DNA of 64,000 nt from Methanosarcina barkeri MS (GCF_000970025.1 NZ_CP009528.1:3025168-3089167), one strand, 5' to 3'; numbered from the stretch's first letter, positions 1-10,353 are shown. Notes: generated from the sequence alone by a model not told the origin. Numbers and translations: made by a program.

Positions 1-153
1 TTCGGTCAGGCCAGTCGCCCTTCAAAACTGAAACCTTGCCATTTTTATTGCAATTTAGTAGATGTTTAGACACCTTGCAACACCATTAAATATCGCAACA
101 CTAAAGGTATCCCACCTTTTAGATTATCTAAAAAAGAATAAAGAGGCCATAAA

Positions 154-366
154 ATGAGTAAAGATATTCATTTCATCTGCCCCAAATGCGGAAATACCAC
201 CTACGAAACCGGCGAGATCCGCACCACAGGCGGCTTTCTCAGCAAAATCTTCGATGTCCAGAACAAGAGATTCACCCATGTCACCTGCAAGCGCTGCAAA
301 TACACTGAATTCTACCAGACCAACAGCAGCATGTTGGGAGACATTTTCGATTTGTTCACTTCGTAA
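154..366 (+). CDS. Small zinc-ribbon protein
   Basis: A 70-residue protein with two CxxC pairs, CPKC near residue 9 and CKRC near residue 45. They are spaced as in a single-zinc ribbon of the small nucleic-acid-binding zinc-ribbon type. The C-terminal half is aromatic and hydrophobic, without a membrane segment. The family is usually annotated only as zinc-ribbon domain protein; binding of a nucleic acid or protein partner is inference. The ATG is preceded by a weak GAGG about 8 bases upstream. It stands alone, with a degenerate gene on the opposite strand downstream. Confidence 0.8.
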   Translation: MSKDIHFICPKCGNTTYETGEIRTTGGFLSKIFDVQNKRFTHVTCKRCKYTEFYQTNSSMLGDIFDLFTS

Positions 367-585
367 TTAGCCAATAAAGGATTTTTTGGTGGAAATTACT
401 TTTTCCCCCTCCTTTCGTTTTTTTGATTGCTTGTTATCCGGGACTGGACAGTAGCGTCTTTAAGGGAGCTTGTCACGCTCGACGAAGGAGAGCGGTCTTT
501 TTGTAAATTAAGTCCAAACAAAAGAATCAGTGAAAGTGCAATAAACGGAAAAAGTTGGAATTATTCTCGCGAAACCTGCACGCTA

Positions 586-3251
586 TTAGTTCTGAGATTG
601 ATTTTTATTATTAGGGATAACAAGAAAAAAGCATTTTCCTTTTAATTCTTCAATTTTACGTTCATCAAGCTTCTGAATATGTTTGTTTGTTAAAGGAGAG
701 AATTGTTTTATTAGGGAAGTTTCAATATCATCTGTTTTTTTCTTAATACTTCCCCTTTCTCTTATAAGCATGCATTTCAATTCATTATGATCATTACAGG
801 AATTTATTCTGTTAATCAGTTCCACAAATTCCCTGCCTTTTTCTTTTAATTTATCGAGAATTTCAGCTTCTTCAAAAATGTGGATGAGCTTTAAGGTTAT
901 TGGCTCCTGACCTGTCTGAGTATCCCTTGATGTATTAAAATCCGTATTCATTGACATTATATAGACAAATTGTTCCATTACGCCGTCAACTGGCTCTATG
1001 ACGGTTTCATTCTCCCCAAGTTTTGAATATGAGTGCTTGTCAAGTGTTAAAGCAACTCCTGTAGACCCTCCATATATTGTTTTTTATCATTTCCCCAGGT
1101 ATAGATTCCATTTACCATAATGTGTGCCCGGTTTCCAGCACAAAGCTGGATATTAAGTTCACTGTTTGCTTTTCTATAAAATATCTTTGGAGATGGATTT
1201 GTCTGAGGCACAAGGATTACGTCGCAGGCACGTATCAAACGCTTTCTCAACTCATCATTCACATACTCATAACAGATCATAATCCCTATTCGAAGGTCTT
1301 CTCTAAGTTTGAGAATGTGGTTCACTTCACCTGCTTCCATACCTTCCTCAAAACCGCATCCTCTTTCATCCCTTGCTGCCAGCGCTTTTTCATTGTGAAC
1401 GATTTTAGAATCAGGAATCACAATAGGAGAGATATTTTTCCGTAAATCTTCGTCTCCAAACTCGCGGGTGAACAGTTTTCCGTACTTCATAAGGTTCTTT
1501 TCCTGAACATAATAGCTGCCTGCAACAACAATAATTCCATTTTCATCGGTGTACTGCTGTATTTCTTCAAGATATTCAAAAGGTATGGAAAACTCAGGGA
1601 ATACCACAATATCGGCTTTTTCCTTCACAGCTTCAAGAATTGCCATTACTTTCCTGTAATAAGTCTCATCAGCCGTAAGTTTTACAATGGAATCTTCTCC
1701 ATAAGCATGATATTTCAATTGCACAGCCGCAATCCGTAAATTAGAGCCTTCAAAAGAGTTGTTGCAGCAGTCATGCTGTAATATCCGAATTTTCTTATTT
1801 CCGGGTATATTTTCAAAATAGTCAATTGACCTTATGACTGGTTTTTTCTGCCCTCTTACACTGAAAGTAATTTCGTCTTTTCCTTCCGGGAAATACTTTT
1901 TCTCAAGATAATCGATTTCAAGAATATTGTTTTCTCTTTCTTCGGAGGTAAGGAATTTGTTAAAAAGAGTTCTGCTCCCTGCTTTAATTGTTAACTTACC
2001 TTTTACTTTTTCAGGGTCATCAAAGATAATTTTAAGTTTCCAGTTTTCGTAGATCAGCTTGATAGGATTGAAAGGCTCTTCAAAATAGTCTTTTGTTCTC
2101 CTGTGAATATACTCGAAAAGGCTTTCAAGGGGCCTGTATTCAATTGAATTAATTTTTTCCAGAAAATCAAAAAGAAGTTTATCCCTGGTTTTACAATCTT
2201 TTTCTTCAAAAATCTGTGGGAGGTCCTTAAATGAAGCGCAGATACTTGGATTAACATCATCAGACAGAGTTATGATAACCTCCTCTACAACCTTCTTTAA
2301 TCTTGGCACATCAACTTTTCAGATTTTTCAATTTCCGTCAGGACTTCAAACAGCGCAGTATAGACGCAATAGCAAACGTTTGCTTTTTCATAAGTTTCAG
2401 TTGCTTTTTTAAACTGTTCTATTGCCTGATTGAGCAGCTCCAGATCAGGCTGCTTTGAAGAAAGTGCTTCGTTTACAAGTTTTCTCCAGAAAGGTAATAT
2501 GAGGTAGAATCACAGAGTTTTGAAATAGCCTCGTCTTTTTCAACAGATTTTAACTCTTCTACTGCTTTTATAGCTTTTTCATATTCACCTGCACGTTTTC
2601 CTGTATTGGACTCAGCTCTAATGTTCTTGAGCAGAAAGTCAATATATGCACTCAGCCCTGCCCCAGTAACCAGTTCTCTTTCGTGCTTTAGCTCATATTT
2701 AATAAAAAAATCCTGATATTTTTTGCACAGCTCGACTGCTTCTTTCAGGCATCTCATCTGATTATATTGATTGCCTTTTTTTGCCTGTTCTGTATTTAAC
2801 TCAATAAGCTTCATTATCGAATGGGATTTTCTACCTATCGTCATGTATTGCAAAGGTTCGGTGTAGATTTCGAGTGCGTTTTCATACCTTTGTTTAGCCT
2901 CTTCAATACGCCCCATATTAGAAAGTAAGGCACCTAAATTGTTCAGTGTTGTTCCTACGTAAGATTGATAAGATACGTTATCGGGGTCGGTTCCGAGGAG
3001 GATTTGCCTAATTTCGAGTGCCTTTTCGTACCTTTGTTTAGCCTCTTCAATACGCCCCATATCAGTAATGCCTGCATTAGATGTCCTTTTAAAGTCTGAA
3101 CATAAAGAAAAATATCAATTTCTTTCGCCTGGCCTGCGGCTTCTTCGGCTTTTTCAAGTGCTTTTAAAGCTTCCTTGTTCTGACCTTTTTGCATTAGCTC
3201 TAAAGCTTCATTATAGGAACTTATTGCTGAATCTCTCAAACTCTCCAACAT
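586..3251 (-). pseudogene. Degenerate TPR-nitrilase fusion gene with four frame breaks
   Basis: Read from 3251 downward, this is one ancestral gene in five reading-frame segments. The first (from ATG 3251) and second (to 2473) carry TPR helices, including two copies of a GRIEEAKQRYEKALEI-like repeat. The third runs from about 2478 to 2300 and is only a short bridging helix. The fourth (2309-1047) is a carbon-nitrogen hydrolase domain with the nitrilase Glu (VVFPEFS) and Cys (MICYEY) motifs. The fifth (about 1075-586) supplies the rest of that domain and a Glu/Lys-rich tail. Breaks lie near 3071 (CC), 2480-2483 (TTTT), 2315-2318 (TTTT) and 1076-1078 (CCC). At each, adding back one base of the run restores a smooth protein sequence. 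All four shifts have the same phase. The piece at 1047-2309 could still be translated from a GTG, but without its N-terminus and C-terminus. Sequencing error in homopolymers is the main alternative to true decay. Confidence 0.75.
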
Positions 3252-3366
3252 AATAAAAAAATAAGTTAAGGATGGCTTAAACATTGTGTTTTTTTTCTCG
3301 ATGGAGTTACAGCAAAAAGCGTGAGAATAAAGATTATTTGCTTTTCTTTCTTTGCATACTTGGAAA

Positions 3367-3409
3367 AGCCGCGCCATGGGCGCGTGGACAAATTCGACCT
3401 CAGGCGGCT
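3367..3409. other. GC-rich nested hairpin in a gene-free spacer
   Basis: The spacer between the broken TPR-nitrilase gene and the membrane-protein gene (about 3252-3692) holds one GC-rich spot in otherwise AT-rich DNA. CGCGCC at 3370-3375 and GGCGCG at 3379-3384 form a tight 6-bp hairpin. AGCCGC at 3367-3372 can alternatively pair with GCGGCT at 3404-3409. No promoter or T-run makes it a convincing RNA gene. Nothing else is visible in this spacer. Confidence 0.3.
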
Positions 3410-3692
3410 GACTACAGCTGCTATGGATTAGATTTTAAACCGCTTGATTTCTTCCCACTTGAAATGGAGTTATTTTATTTTTGCACTCAGGGTCTTTTTA
3501 TTCAGGTATTAGGAATCTCATTTTAACCCACATTTTTAATAATTTGATAGTTATTGACTTCTAAAGAGGGTATTTGGGAAAAGGTAAATAATGTGAATAG
3601 AGAAATGAAATAAGAATAAGATTGAGATTCGGGGGAAGGGTAGAATCGAGATTCCTGAGTTTAGAAAAAAAGAAAAGATATACCTACTGCTT

Positions 3693-4031
3693 GTGAGCAT
3701 CTTTCTCGCAGCTATCCTCTGTTATACCTTCTATATCGGACAGCTTCTCTGGGGCATAGTTATTGATGTTCTCATTCTGAGGCTTTATTTCCTCATGAAA
3801 AGGGAAAAGAGTTACTTCAGGGAGTGTTCCCTGGATGAAAAAGAAGCAGGAACTCCGCTAGATCCCCAAATAAAAAAGAGATTTCGGCTTGCAAACATTC
3901 TTATTACTCTCTTCGTGCTTGGACTGATTATTTACTCGTACTTTACTTATCAGTTTCTCTCAGGGATCGTTGCAGGCCTGCTGATTTTGCTTTATATACA
4001 CATGCTGCTGTTTTCGAAGGAGAAACTGTAA
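3693..4031 (+). CDS. Small membrane protein made of two LonB-type transmembrane hairpins
   Basis: About 112 residues with four predicted membrane segments in two hairpins. Each hairpin resembles the membrane insert of the LonB protease encoded 1.6 kb downstream. The second half has IIYSYFTYQFLSGIVAG where LonB has IIYSYFVGQLLWGIIAG, and the first half has CYTFYIGQLLWGIVID. There is no AAA or protease domain. The start is unclear: GTG 3693 falls inside the first membrane segment, while the frame is open back to 3609. A purine-rich stretch, GGGGGAAGGG, lies at 3631-3640, but no ATG, GTG or TTG follows it in frame. The true N-terminus may therefore lie upstream with a rare start codon, or may be lost. 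A role in membrane localisation or regulation of LonB is inference. Confidence 0.6.
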   Translation: MSIFLAAILCYTFYIGQLLWGIVIDVLILRLYFLMKREKSYFRECSLDEKEAGTPLDPQIKKRFRLANILITLFVLGLIIYSYFTYQFLSGIVAGLLILLYIHMLLFSKEKL

Positions 4032-4141
4032 AAAGTAAAGTGTTTGGACTGTTGTGAGCTTTAAGAGATTACAGGCTCTATGACGCTGCCCTCTAGGATT
4101 CAACTCTCTATGCTACTGCCGGCGAATTTGAGATAAAAACC

Positions 4142-5062
4142 TTAAAGCTTTTCCGGATTTTCCGAATTATCCGGATTCAGGTTTTCCGTATTCTCCAGTT
4201 TTTCCAGTTTTTCCTGTTCCGGTTTTTCTGGGTTCTCCAAGGTTTCCTGTTCTTCCAGCTTTCCCAGAGTTTCTGACTTTTCCTGCTCTTCCAGAGTTTC
4301 CAGTTTTTCAAGCCTTTCCCGGGTCAAAGCGATAGCTTCTTGAATATTCCTATCTTCTGGCTGCTGAGCGAGAATATTTTCCTGCATGGCGAGGGCTTTT
4401 TCAAGGCTTTGTTTTGCCGTATCAGATTTTTCAGGGCCCTGCTGGATAAGGCAGTTTCCAAGCTGGCTGAGCGCAACCGCGAGTTCGGCCTGATAGCCCG
4501 GGTTGTCGGGCTTTTCTTCAAGCAGCTTTCCATAAAGCTCAATCACCTGACTGAGAATTTCGCCTGCTTCCTCAAAAGAACCCATGTCCGTAAGGAGAGC
4601 TGCATAATTGTTCAGGTTCTCACCGGCAGCAGATCTAAAGACTACGTTTTCAGGTTCTTTCGCCAGAAGATTTATATAGATCTCTCGGGCCCGAGTGTAA
4701 TATTCGACAGCTTGCGGCTTTTCACCTTTACTTTTTAGCAGGTTCCCGGTATTGCTCAGGGTTGTGCCCATATAGTGCTGGTAGTCGTGATTTTCAGGAT
4801 TAACTTTAAGAAGTTCTGAACCTGCATCAATCGCCTTTTCGTAGGTCTCGAGAGCTTCATCATATTTTGCCTCAGTATAATAGATGCCCCCGCGCATAAA
4901 CAGAATATAATATACTGCGTCAGTTGCTTTCGCTTTTCTTGCAGAATCTTCGGCTTTGCTTAAGGTTTCAAGAGCTTTATCCAGCTTGCCTTTTTTTATC
5001 TGGGTTACTGCACTGTGAATTTGCTTCAGAAGGAGAAGATTTCTGACCTTGCCTCTGGACAT
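4142..5062 (-). CDS. TPR protein with Glu/Lys-rich tail
   Basis: A 306-residue cytoplasmic protein without a signal peptide. Residues from about 10 to 230 form successive 34-residue TPR helices, with YDEALETYEKAI and AVEYYTRAREIYINLL typical of the A and B helices. Residues from about 240 to the end are a low-complexity Glu/Leu/Lys tail with repeated EKLE and ETLE blocks, probably a coiled coil or disordered arm. TPR proteins are scaffolds, and the partner is unknown. Its N-terminal architecture resembles that of the broken TPR-nitrilase gene at 586-3251, so the two are likely paralogous over this domain. It is transcribed divergently from lonB across a 540-bp spacer. Confidence 0.8.
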   Translation of the reverse strand: MSRGKVRNLLLLKQIHSAVTQIKKGKLDKALETLSKAEDSARKAKATDAVYYILFMRGGIYYTEAKYDEALETYEKAIDAGSELLKVNPENHDYQHYMGTTLSNTGNLLKSKGEKPQAVEYYTRAREIYINLLAKEPENVVFRSAAGENLNNYAALLTDMGSFEEAGEILSQVIELYGKLLEEKPDNPGYQAELAVALSQLGNCLIQQGPEKSDTAKQSLEKALAMQENILAQQPEDRNIQEAIALTRERLEKLETLEEQEKSETLGKLEEQETLENPEKPEQEKLEKLENTENLNPDNSENPEKL

Positions 5063-5537
5063 AAGAGAAAAATACCTCTTGTTTTTTAAATAACTGTTGA
5101 TATCGGGTTATGGACAGCTGGCAGGATGTGGCTTAAAGTTAGATCTTAATTACTTCTCAGTGATCTGAACTGGTATAAACTGATCTGAATTAGCTCCTAA
5201 GTAACTCTGGTCTAAATTAGCGAATAATGCTCAATGTATATATAGGGGAGATAGCATAAAAGAGTTGAAATTATCTAAATGATTTGAAAATTAACTTTCT
5301 ATTATATATTAGAGTCAAATATACAAATTTAAATGGTATAACAACAAAAAGTTTCTAGATTATATATAACAAAATGTTTCTATAAATGATATATACACTG
5401 GCAGGTTAATTATATATACAGCAAGTTAATATAATTAGCAGAAATATGGGTGGGGTCACAGTAACTGGAAGCATTCGTTATTGTGGCATCCTCTTTTTAC
5501 CAATCATTTTATCACTAAAAGGTTATTATTTTTTTCG

Positions 5538-5572
5538 ATAACGTCAAGTATATATATTGATCAGTAACGTCT
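5538..5572 (+). promoter_or_regulatory. lonB promoter with TATA box and repeated TAACGT motifs
   Basis: AAGTATATATATTG near 5545-5558 is a strong archaeal TATA box about 50 bp upstream of the lonB ATG. TAACGTC occurs on both sides of it (near 5540 and 5566), and TAACGTT follows near 5579. The flanking repeats could be an operator; that is inference. The rest of the 5063-5537 spacer is AT-rich with several further TATA-like stretches and no gene. Confidence 0.5.
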
Positions 5573-5603
5573 ATTGAATAACGTTCGAATATGTGAGCTA
5601 ACC

Positions 5604-7700
5604 ATGGTGTATAATAATAATCAGAACATAGGCGAGTCTTCGGGGAAGATAGACGAACCCGCTGAAAATATAGGCGAGTCCGTTCAGGACGGAGACACGT
5701 CTGCGGCCGATCAGAAGAAGGAGGAGTCCGGTGGGGGTATGACCGAGCCCGAATCCAATCAGGTTAAGGCCGAGTCTGAGTCAGATCAGGATACGTATGA
5801 AGACGTTGACATCGGCTTTTCATTTGACAATACTTCTAATATAGATGTACCCAAACTTCTTATCGACCAAGTGCTGGGTCAGGAACATGCCGTCGAAGTC
5901 GTAAAAAAAGCGGCCGGTCAGAGACGGCATATCATGATGATAGGAACCCCAGGAACAGGGAAATCTCTGCTTGCAAAAGCAATGGCAGAACTTCTTCCAA
6001 AAGAAGAGCTAAAGGATATTCTTGTATATCCTAATATGGAAGACCTTAACAATCCTAAAATAAGGGAAGTTCCCGCCGGAAAGGGCAGAGAAATCGTCAT
6101 GGCTCACAAGATGGAGGCCAGAAAGAAAGCTCAGGCCAGAAATATGCTCATGATGCTTTTTGTTGTGGGCATTATCATCTACTCTTATTTTGTTGGTCAA
6201 TTACTCTGGGGCATTATTGCAGGCATTATGATTCTCATGCTAACTCGCCAGTTCTTGCCTAAAGAAGAAATGATGATCCCGAAACTGGCGGTTTCAAATT
6301 ATGACAAAGAGCATGCACCTTATATCGACGCAACAGGAGCTCACGCAGGAGCTCTGCTTGGAGATGTAAGGCACGACCCATTCCAGTCCGGCGGGCTTGA
6401 AACTCCTGCTCACGACAGAGTAGAGGCTGGAGATATCCACAAGGCCCACAAAGGTGTGCTCTTTATTGACGAAATCAACACTCTCAAACTGGAATCCCAG
6501 CAGAGCCTCCTGACTGCACTTCAGGAAAGGGAATACCCAATTACCGGGCAGTCTGAGAGAAGTTCAGGAGCTCTTGTTAAGACCGAGCCTGTACCCTGCG
6601 ATTTTATTATGGTATCTGCAGGAAACCTCGACGCCGTGCAGAAGATGCACCCTGCGCTCAGGTCAAGAATAAAAGGTTACGGCTACGAAGTTTACATGCA
6701 GGATTCTATGGAAGATACTCCTGAGAACCGGAAGAAAATGGTTCGTTTCGTTGCCCAGGAAGTTGTTCGGGACGGGCATATTCCTCACTTTGATGAAGGT
6801 GCAGTGGAAGAAGTAATTCGGGAAGCTAGAAGACGGGCAGGCAGGAAAGGGCACCTTACCCTGAAGCTTCGTGACCTTGGCGGACTTGTACGCGTAGCAG
6901 GAGACATTGCCCATTCCGAAGGTGCTCCATTAACAACCGCTGAGCACGTACTTGCAGCAAAAAGAATCGCAAGATCTATTGAACAGCAGCTTGCAGATAG
7001 TTATCTAGAAAACCGCAAAGATTACGAATCCTTCCTTAGAAAAGGTTCTGCTGTGGGCAGGGTCAACGGACTTGCAGTCATGGGTGGAGATTCAGGAATT
7101 GTACTTCCCATAGTATCCGAAGTCACCCCTGCACTTTCCGGAGCCGAAGGGCGTATTATAGCAACGGGTAAGCTTAAAATGATTGCGAAGGAAGCAGTGT
7201 TAAATGTCTCTGCCGTGATTAAAAACATGACAGGCACGGACATATCCAGACATGATGTTCATATCCAGTTTGTAGGGACCTACGAAGGTGTCGAAGGAGA
7301 CAGTGCATCAGTTTCCATTGCAACAGCCGTCATATCTGCCATTGAGAAGATTCCTGTAGACCAGACCGTGGCAATGACAGGTTCCCTTTCAGTCAGGGGA
7401 GATGTCCTGCCTGTAGGTGGAGTTACCTATAAAATTGAAGCTGCAGCCCGGGCAGGCATTAAGAAAGTAATTATCCCCAAAGCAAACGAGGCAGATGTCC
7501 TTATCGAAAAGGCGTACAAAGAGAAAATTCAGATCATTCCTGTCTCCTCTATTGCGGAAGTAATGGAACACAGTCTTGTAGGTCCGAAAAAAAACTCAAT
7601 TATCGAAAAATTGCGAAACATTACAAAACTCAGCTTCGATATTCCTGAGGTATCACCTGCTTCCGTGCAGGCTAAGAACCTTTTTGGATGCAGGAACTGA
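5604..7700 (+). CDS. lonB: Membrane-anchored ATP-dependent protease LonB
   Basis: Archaeal LonB, 698 residues from ATG 5604. An in-frame TTG at 5574 would add ten residues. The protein has an acidic, low-complexity N-terminus of about 75 residues. It is followed by an AAA domain with Walker A GTPGTGKS (about 114-121) and Walker B VLFIDEIN (about 285-292). A two-helix membrane insert lies within the AAA module at about 180-215. The C-terminal S16 protease domain has the catalytic Ser in GDSAS (about 567) and Lys in GGVTYK (about 610), forming the Ser-Lys dyad. LonB degrades damaged and regulatory proteins at the inner face of the membrane in hexameric rings. The tldD start follows two bases after its stop, so co-transcription is likely. 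The membrane insert is echoed in the small protein at 3693-4031. Confidence 0.97.
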   Translation: MVYNNNQNIGESSGKIDEPAENIGESVQDGDTSAADQKKEESGGGMTEPESNQVKAESESDQDTYEDVDIGFSFDNTSNIDVPKLLIDQVLGQEHAVEVVKKAAGQRRHIMMIGTPGTGKSLLAKAMAELLPKEELKDILVYPNMEDLNNPKIREVPAGKGREIVMAHKMEARKKAQARNMLMMLFVVGIIIYSYFVGQLLWGIIAGIMILMLTRQFLPKEEMMIPKLAVSNYDKEHAPYIDATGAHAGALLGDVRHDPFQSGGLETPAHDRVEAGDIHKAHKGVLFIDEINTLKLESQQSLLTALQEREYPITGQSERSSGALVKTEPVPCDFIMVSAGNLDAVQKMHPALRSRIKGYGYEVYMQDSMEDTPENRKKMVRFVAQEVVRDGHIPHFDEGAVEEVIREARRRAGRKGHLTLKLRDLGGLVRVAGDIAHSEGAPLTTAEHVLAAKRIARSIEQQLADSYLENRKDYESFLRKGSAVGRVNGLAVMGGDSGIVLPIVSEVTPALSGAEGRIIATGKLKMIAKEAVLNVSAVIKNMTGTDISRHDVHIQFVGTYEGVEGDSASVSIATAVISAIEKIPVDQTVAMTGSLSVRGDVLPVGGVTYKIEAAARAGIKKVIIPKANEADVLIEKAYKEKIQIIPVSSIAEVMEHSLVGPKKNSIIEKLRNITKLSFDIPEVSPASVQAKNLFGCRN

Positions 7701-7702
7701 TC

Positions 7703-9040
7703 ATGACTATTATGCAGGATATTAAATTTTATGACTGCAGAGTAATTGAGGGCAGTTCCACCTCAATTATTCTGGATAACGGAAAGATCGAGGAACTATC
7801 CAGAAACTTTACACGGGGAGCCGGTGTAAGGGCTCTCTGTGGTGGTTCCTGGGGTTATACGTCTGTGGAAGGGGAAATCAACCTCAAACAGGGTGTCGAG
7901 GCAGCCTCAAAACTTGCTATTTCTATGAATGCCAGTACCCCCAAGGAAGACGTGGAACTTGCAACCATAAATCCTCCGGAAGTAAAGAATCTCCCTGAGA
8001 TCAGAATCGATCCAAGGGATGTTTCTATTGAGGAAAAAGTCGATCTTTTAAAAAGCATAGAAGCCCATGCAAAAGTAAAGGGCATCAACAGCACCAAGGT
8101 AATGTACCTGGAATCCGAATTTAAAGTAGAATACAGGAGTTCCGATGGAATTGAAGGTGCTTATGAGCTTATGAACGTTGGTTTTGCGGTTTCGGCAGTT
8201 GCTTCGGAAAATGGGGTATATCAGGCAGGCAGAGAGAGCCGTTTTGGATACGGGTATGAGGTTTTCGAGAAAGAAAATGTTCTGGAACTTGCTGGTAAGG
8301 CAGGAAATACTGCAATAGAACTTCTCAAAGCGAAAACCCCTAAAGGCGGAGAAATGCCTGTGGTCCTTGACCAGGAACTAGCTGGCGTCTTTGCCCACGA
8401 AGCCGTTGGACACGCAGCTGAAGCTGATCTTGTCCTTGAGGGAGACTCCATCCTTGAAAACCGGATAGGAGAACAGATTGCATCTCCCCTTGTTACGATT
8501 ATCGATGACCCTACCCTACATAAGTTTGGATACTATCCTTTTGATGCCGAAGGGGCACAATCAAAAAGGACAGAAATAATCAAGAACGGGGTTTTTAATT
8601 CTTATCTCCATTCCCGGGAAACTGCAGCGAAACTTGGAGGAACTCCAGGGAACTGCAGAGCTCAGGGCTATTCAATGCCCGTTGTAAGGATGAGCAATAC
8701 ATTCATAGATAACGGGGATGCCAGGTTTGAAGAGATGCTTGAAGAGGTAAAAGATGGGATGTACCTCATAGGCTCAAGAGGAGGGCAGGTAAATACCGGA
8801 GAAGGAATTTTCCAGTTCAATGCCGAAAAAGGGTACCTGATAAGAAACGGAGAACTCACAGAACTTGTACGGGACGTTTCTCTCTCCGGCAAAACTCTTG
8901 AGATTCTCAACCATGTGGCACTTGTGGGCAACGACCTTAAAATGACTGCAGGCAGATGCGGAAAAGCCGGGCAGCTTGTATCCGTATCAGATGGTTCTCC
9001 TCATCTGGCTATCTCAAAAGCCCTTGTGGGAGGTGCCTGA
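7703..9040 (+). CDS. tldD: TldD-type zinc metalloprotease subunit
   Basis: A 445-residue TldD/PmbA family protein. The HEAVGH motif (about residues 232-237) matches the HExxxH zinc site that marks TldD, the catalytic partner of the TldD/TldE heterodimer. In bacteria the dimer degrades unfolded peptides and matures peptide natural products; the archaeal role is inferred to be peptide degradation. ATG 7703 lies two bases after the lonB stop, and the downstream partner starts two bases after this stop. The trio is therefore probably translated as one operon. A start at 7688 would overlap lonB and adds only five residues. Confidence 0.93.
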   Translation: MTIMQDIKFYDCRVIEGSSTSIILDNGKIEELSRNFTRGAGVRALCGGSWGYTSVEGEINLKQGVEAASKLAISMNASTPKEDVELATINPPEVKNLPEIRIDPRDVSIEEKVDLLKSIEAHAKVKGINSTKVMYLESEFKVEYRSSDGIEGAYELMNVGFAVSAVASENGVYQAGRESRFGYGYEVFEKENVLELAGKAGNTAIELLKAKTPKGGEMPVVLDQELAGVFAHEAVGHAAEADLVLEGDSILENRIGEQIASPLVTIIDDPTLHKFGYYPFDAEGAQSKRTEIIKNGVFNSYLHSRETAAKLGGTPGNCRAQGYSMPVVRMSNTFIDNGDARFEEMLEEVKDGMYLIGSRGGQVNTGEGIFQFNAEKGYLIRNGELTELVRDVSLSGKTLEILNHVALVGNDLKMTAGRCGKAGQLVSVSDGSPHLAISKALVGGA

Positions 9041-9042
9041 AG

Positions 9043-10353
9043 ATGTACGAGCTTGCAAGAAAAGCTCTCAAGCTTGCAGAAAAAGCAGGGGCTGAAGAAG
9101 CTGAAATTTATTATGCTGCAAACCACTCAACAGGCGTGAATTTTAGAAAAGACGCTCTTGAGAATGCTAAAGACCGTTTCTCGGAAGGCATAGGAATCAG
9201 GGCTATAGTAAACGGAGCCGTGGGCTTTGCCAGCACGAATTCGGCAGCACAAATAGAGGATGCTGTTGAGGTTGCAGTTGCCGAAGCCAGGGTAAGAGAA
9301 AGTGACCCTGATTGGGTAAGTCTTCCTTCTAACGGGAAATATCCCACTGTCTCGGGTATCTTCGATAAAAAAGTAGAGACTCTGGAACTTGAATCCTGTA
9401 TTGAGTATGCTCTGGCACTTATTGAAGGCACAAAAGAAGTTCCAGGCACGCTTCCAACATCAGGAGGCTTTACCCGGTCAAAGGGCAAGCAACTTATCCT
9501 GAACACAAATGGTATAGAAATCGAAGAGGAATCAACAGCAATTTCCGGTTTTGTGGATGTCATTACTGTAAACGGGCAGGCTTCAACAGCCTATGACTTT
9601 GGGATTTCCCGTTCTCTGGATATTGATTTCTTTGCCCTCGGAAAGAATGCAGCCGAGCTTGCAATGAAGTCCAATGGCGGAATAAAGATCGAACCGCAAA
9701 AAACCGATGTGGTTTTCCATCCGTTTGCCATTTCAGACATTATAGAGGAAGCGCTTGCTCCTTCGCTTGATGCCGATAATGTCCAGAAGGGAAGGTCAGG
9801 CTTGATAGATAAAGTAGGAGAAGAGCTGGCGGTGCCTGAACTCAGTATCTACGATGATGGACTCATTGAAGCAGGAATAGAAACATCGGCTTCGGATGAC
9901 GAAGGTGTTCCTTCGCAACGCACTACCGTGATTGGAAAAGGTGTGCTTGAGACTTACCTCTATGACAGTTATACCGCAGGAAAAGCAGGCGTAAAGAGTA
10001 CAGGAAACAGCTCAAGGTTTTCTTACACAAGCCCTCCTTCAGTAGGGCTCAGGAACGTTATCGTTGATTATCCTCAGACAGATGTTATTGCCGATACGCA
10101 GTCAGGGATCTTCGTAAACACGGTAATCGGCGCCCACACAGCAAACTCGATTTCAGGAGACTTCTCCGTAGAGGCCAGAAATGCCTTCACAATCAAAGAC
10201 GGAGCTCTTGATAAGCCTATAAAATCCCTTATGATTTCTGGCAATGCTTTCGAGCTCTTGAAACAGATCTCAGGAGCAGGCTTTGATGTCAGGAAAGTTG
10301 GAGGAATAATTACACCTTCTATCCGGGTTTCGGATATGAGTGTTATAGGTTAA
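9043..10353 (+). CDS. TldE/PmbA-type partner of TldD
   Basis: A 436-residue TldD/PmbA superfamily protein lacking the HExxxH zinc site, as expected of TldE (PmbA), the non-catalytic half of the protease. The C-terminal region carries the family core (GNSSRFSYTSPPSVGLRN and GDFSVEARNAF). ATG 9043 was chosen because it follows the tldD stop by two bases. The upstream open frame from 8956 lies inside tldD and is not family sequence. Gene order lonB-tldD-tldE suggests joint control of cytoplasmic protein turnover. Confidence 0.92.
   Translation: MYELARKALKLAEKAGAEEAEIYYAANHSTGVNFRKDALENAKDRFSEGIGIRAIVNGAVGFASTNSAAQIEDAVEVAVAEARVRESDPDWVSLPSNGKYPTVSGIFDKKVETLELESCIEYALALIEGTKEVPGTLPTSGGFTRSKGKQLILNTNGIEIEEESTAISGFVDVITVNGQASTAYDFGISRSLDIDFFALGKNAAELAMKSNGGIKIEPQKTDVVFHPFAISDIIEEALAPSLDADNVQKGRSGLIDKVGEELAVPELSIYDDGLIEAGIETSASDDEGVPSQRTTVIGKGVLETYLYDSYTAGKAGVKSTGNSSRFSYTSPPSVGLRNVIVDYPQTDVIADTQSGIFVNTVIGAHTANSISGDFSVEARNAFTIKDGALDKPIKSLMISGNAFELLKQISGAGFDVRKVGGIITPSIRVSDMSVIG

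Noticed and set aside
427-645. 72-residue open frame on the plus strand
   Set aside because: No ribosome site or family features, and it overlaps the end of the degenerate nitrilase gene on the other strand.
3284-3526. 80-residue plus-strand frame over the GC-rich hairpin
   Set aside because: It overlaps the 5' side of the TPR gene and has no protein-like features.
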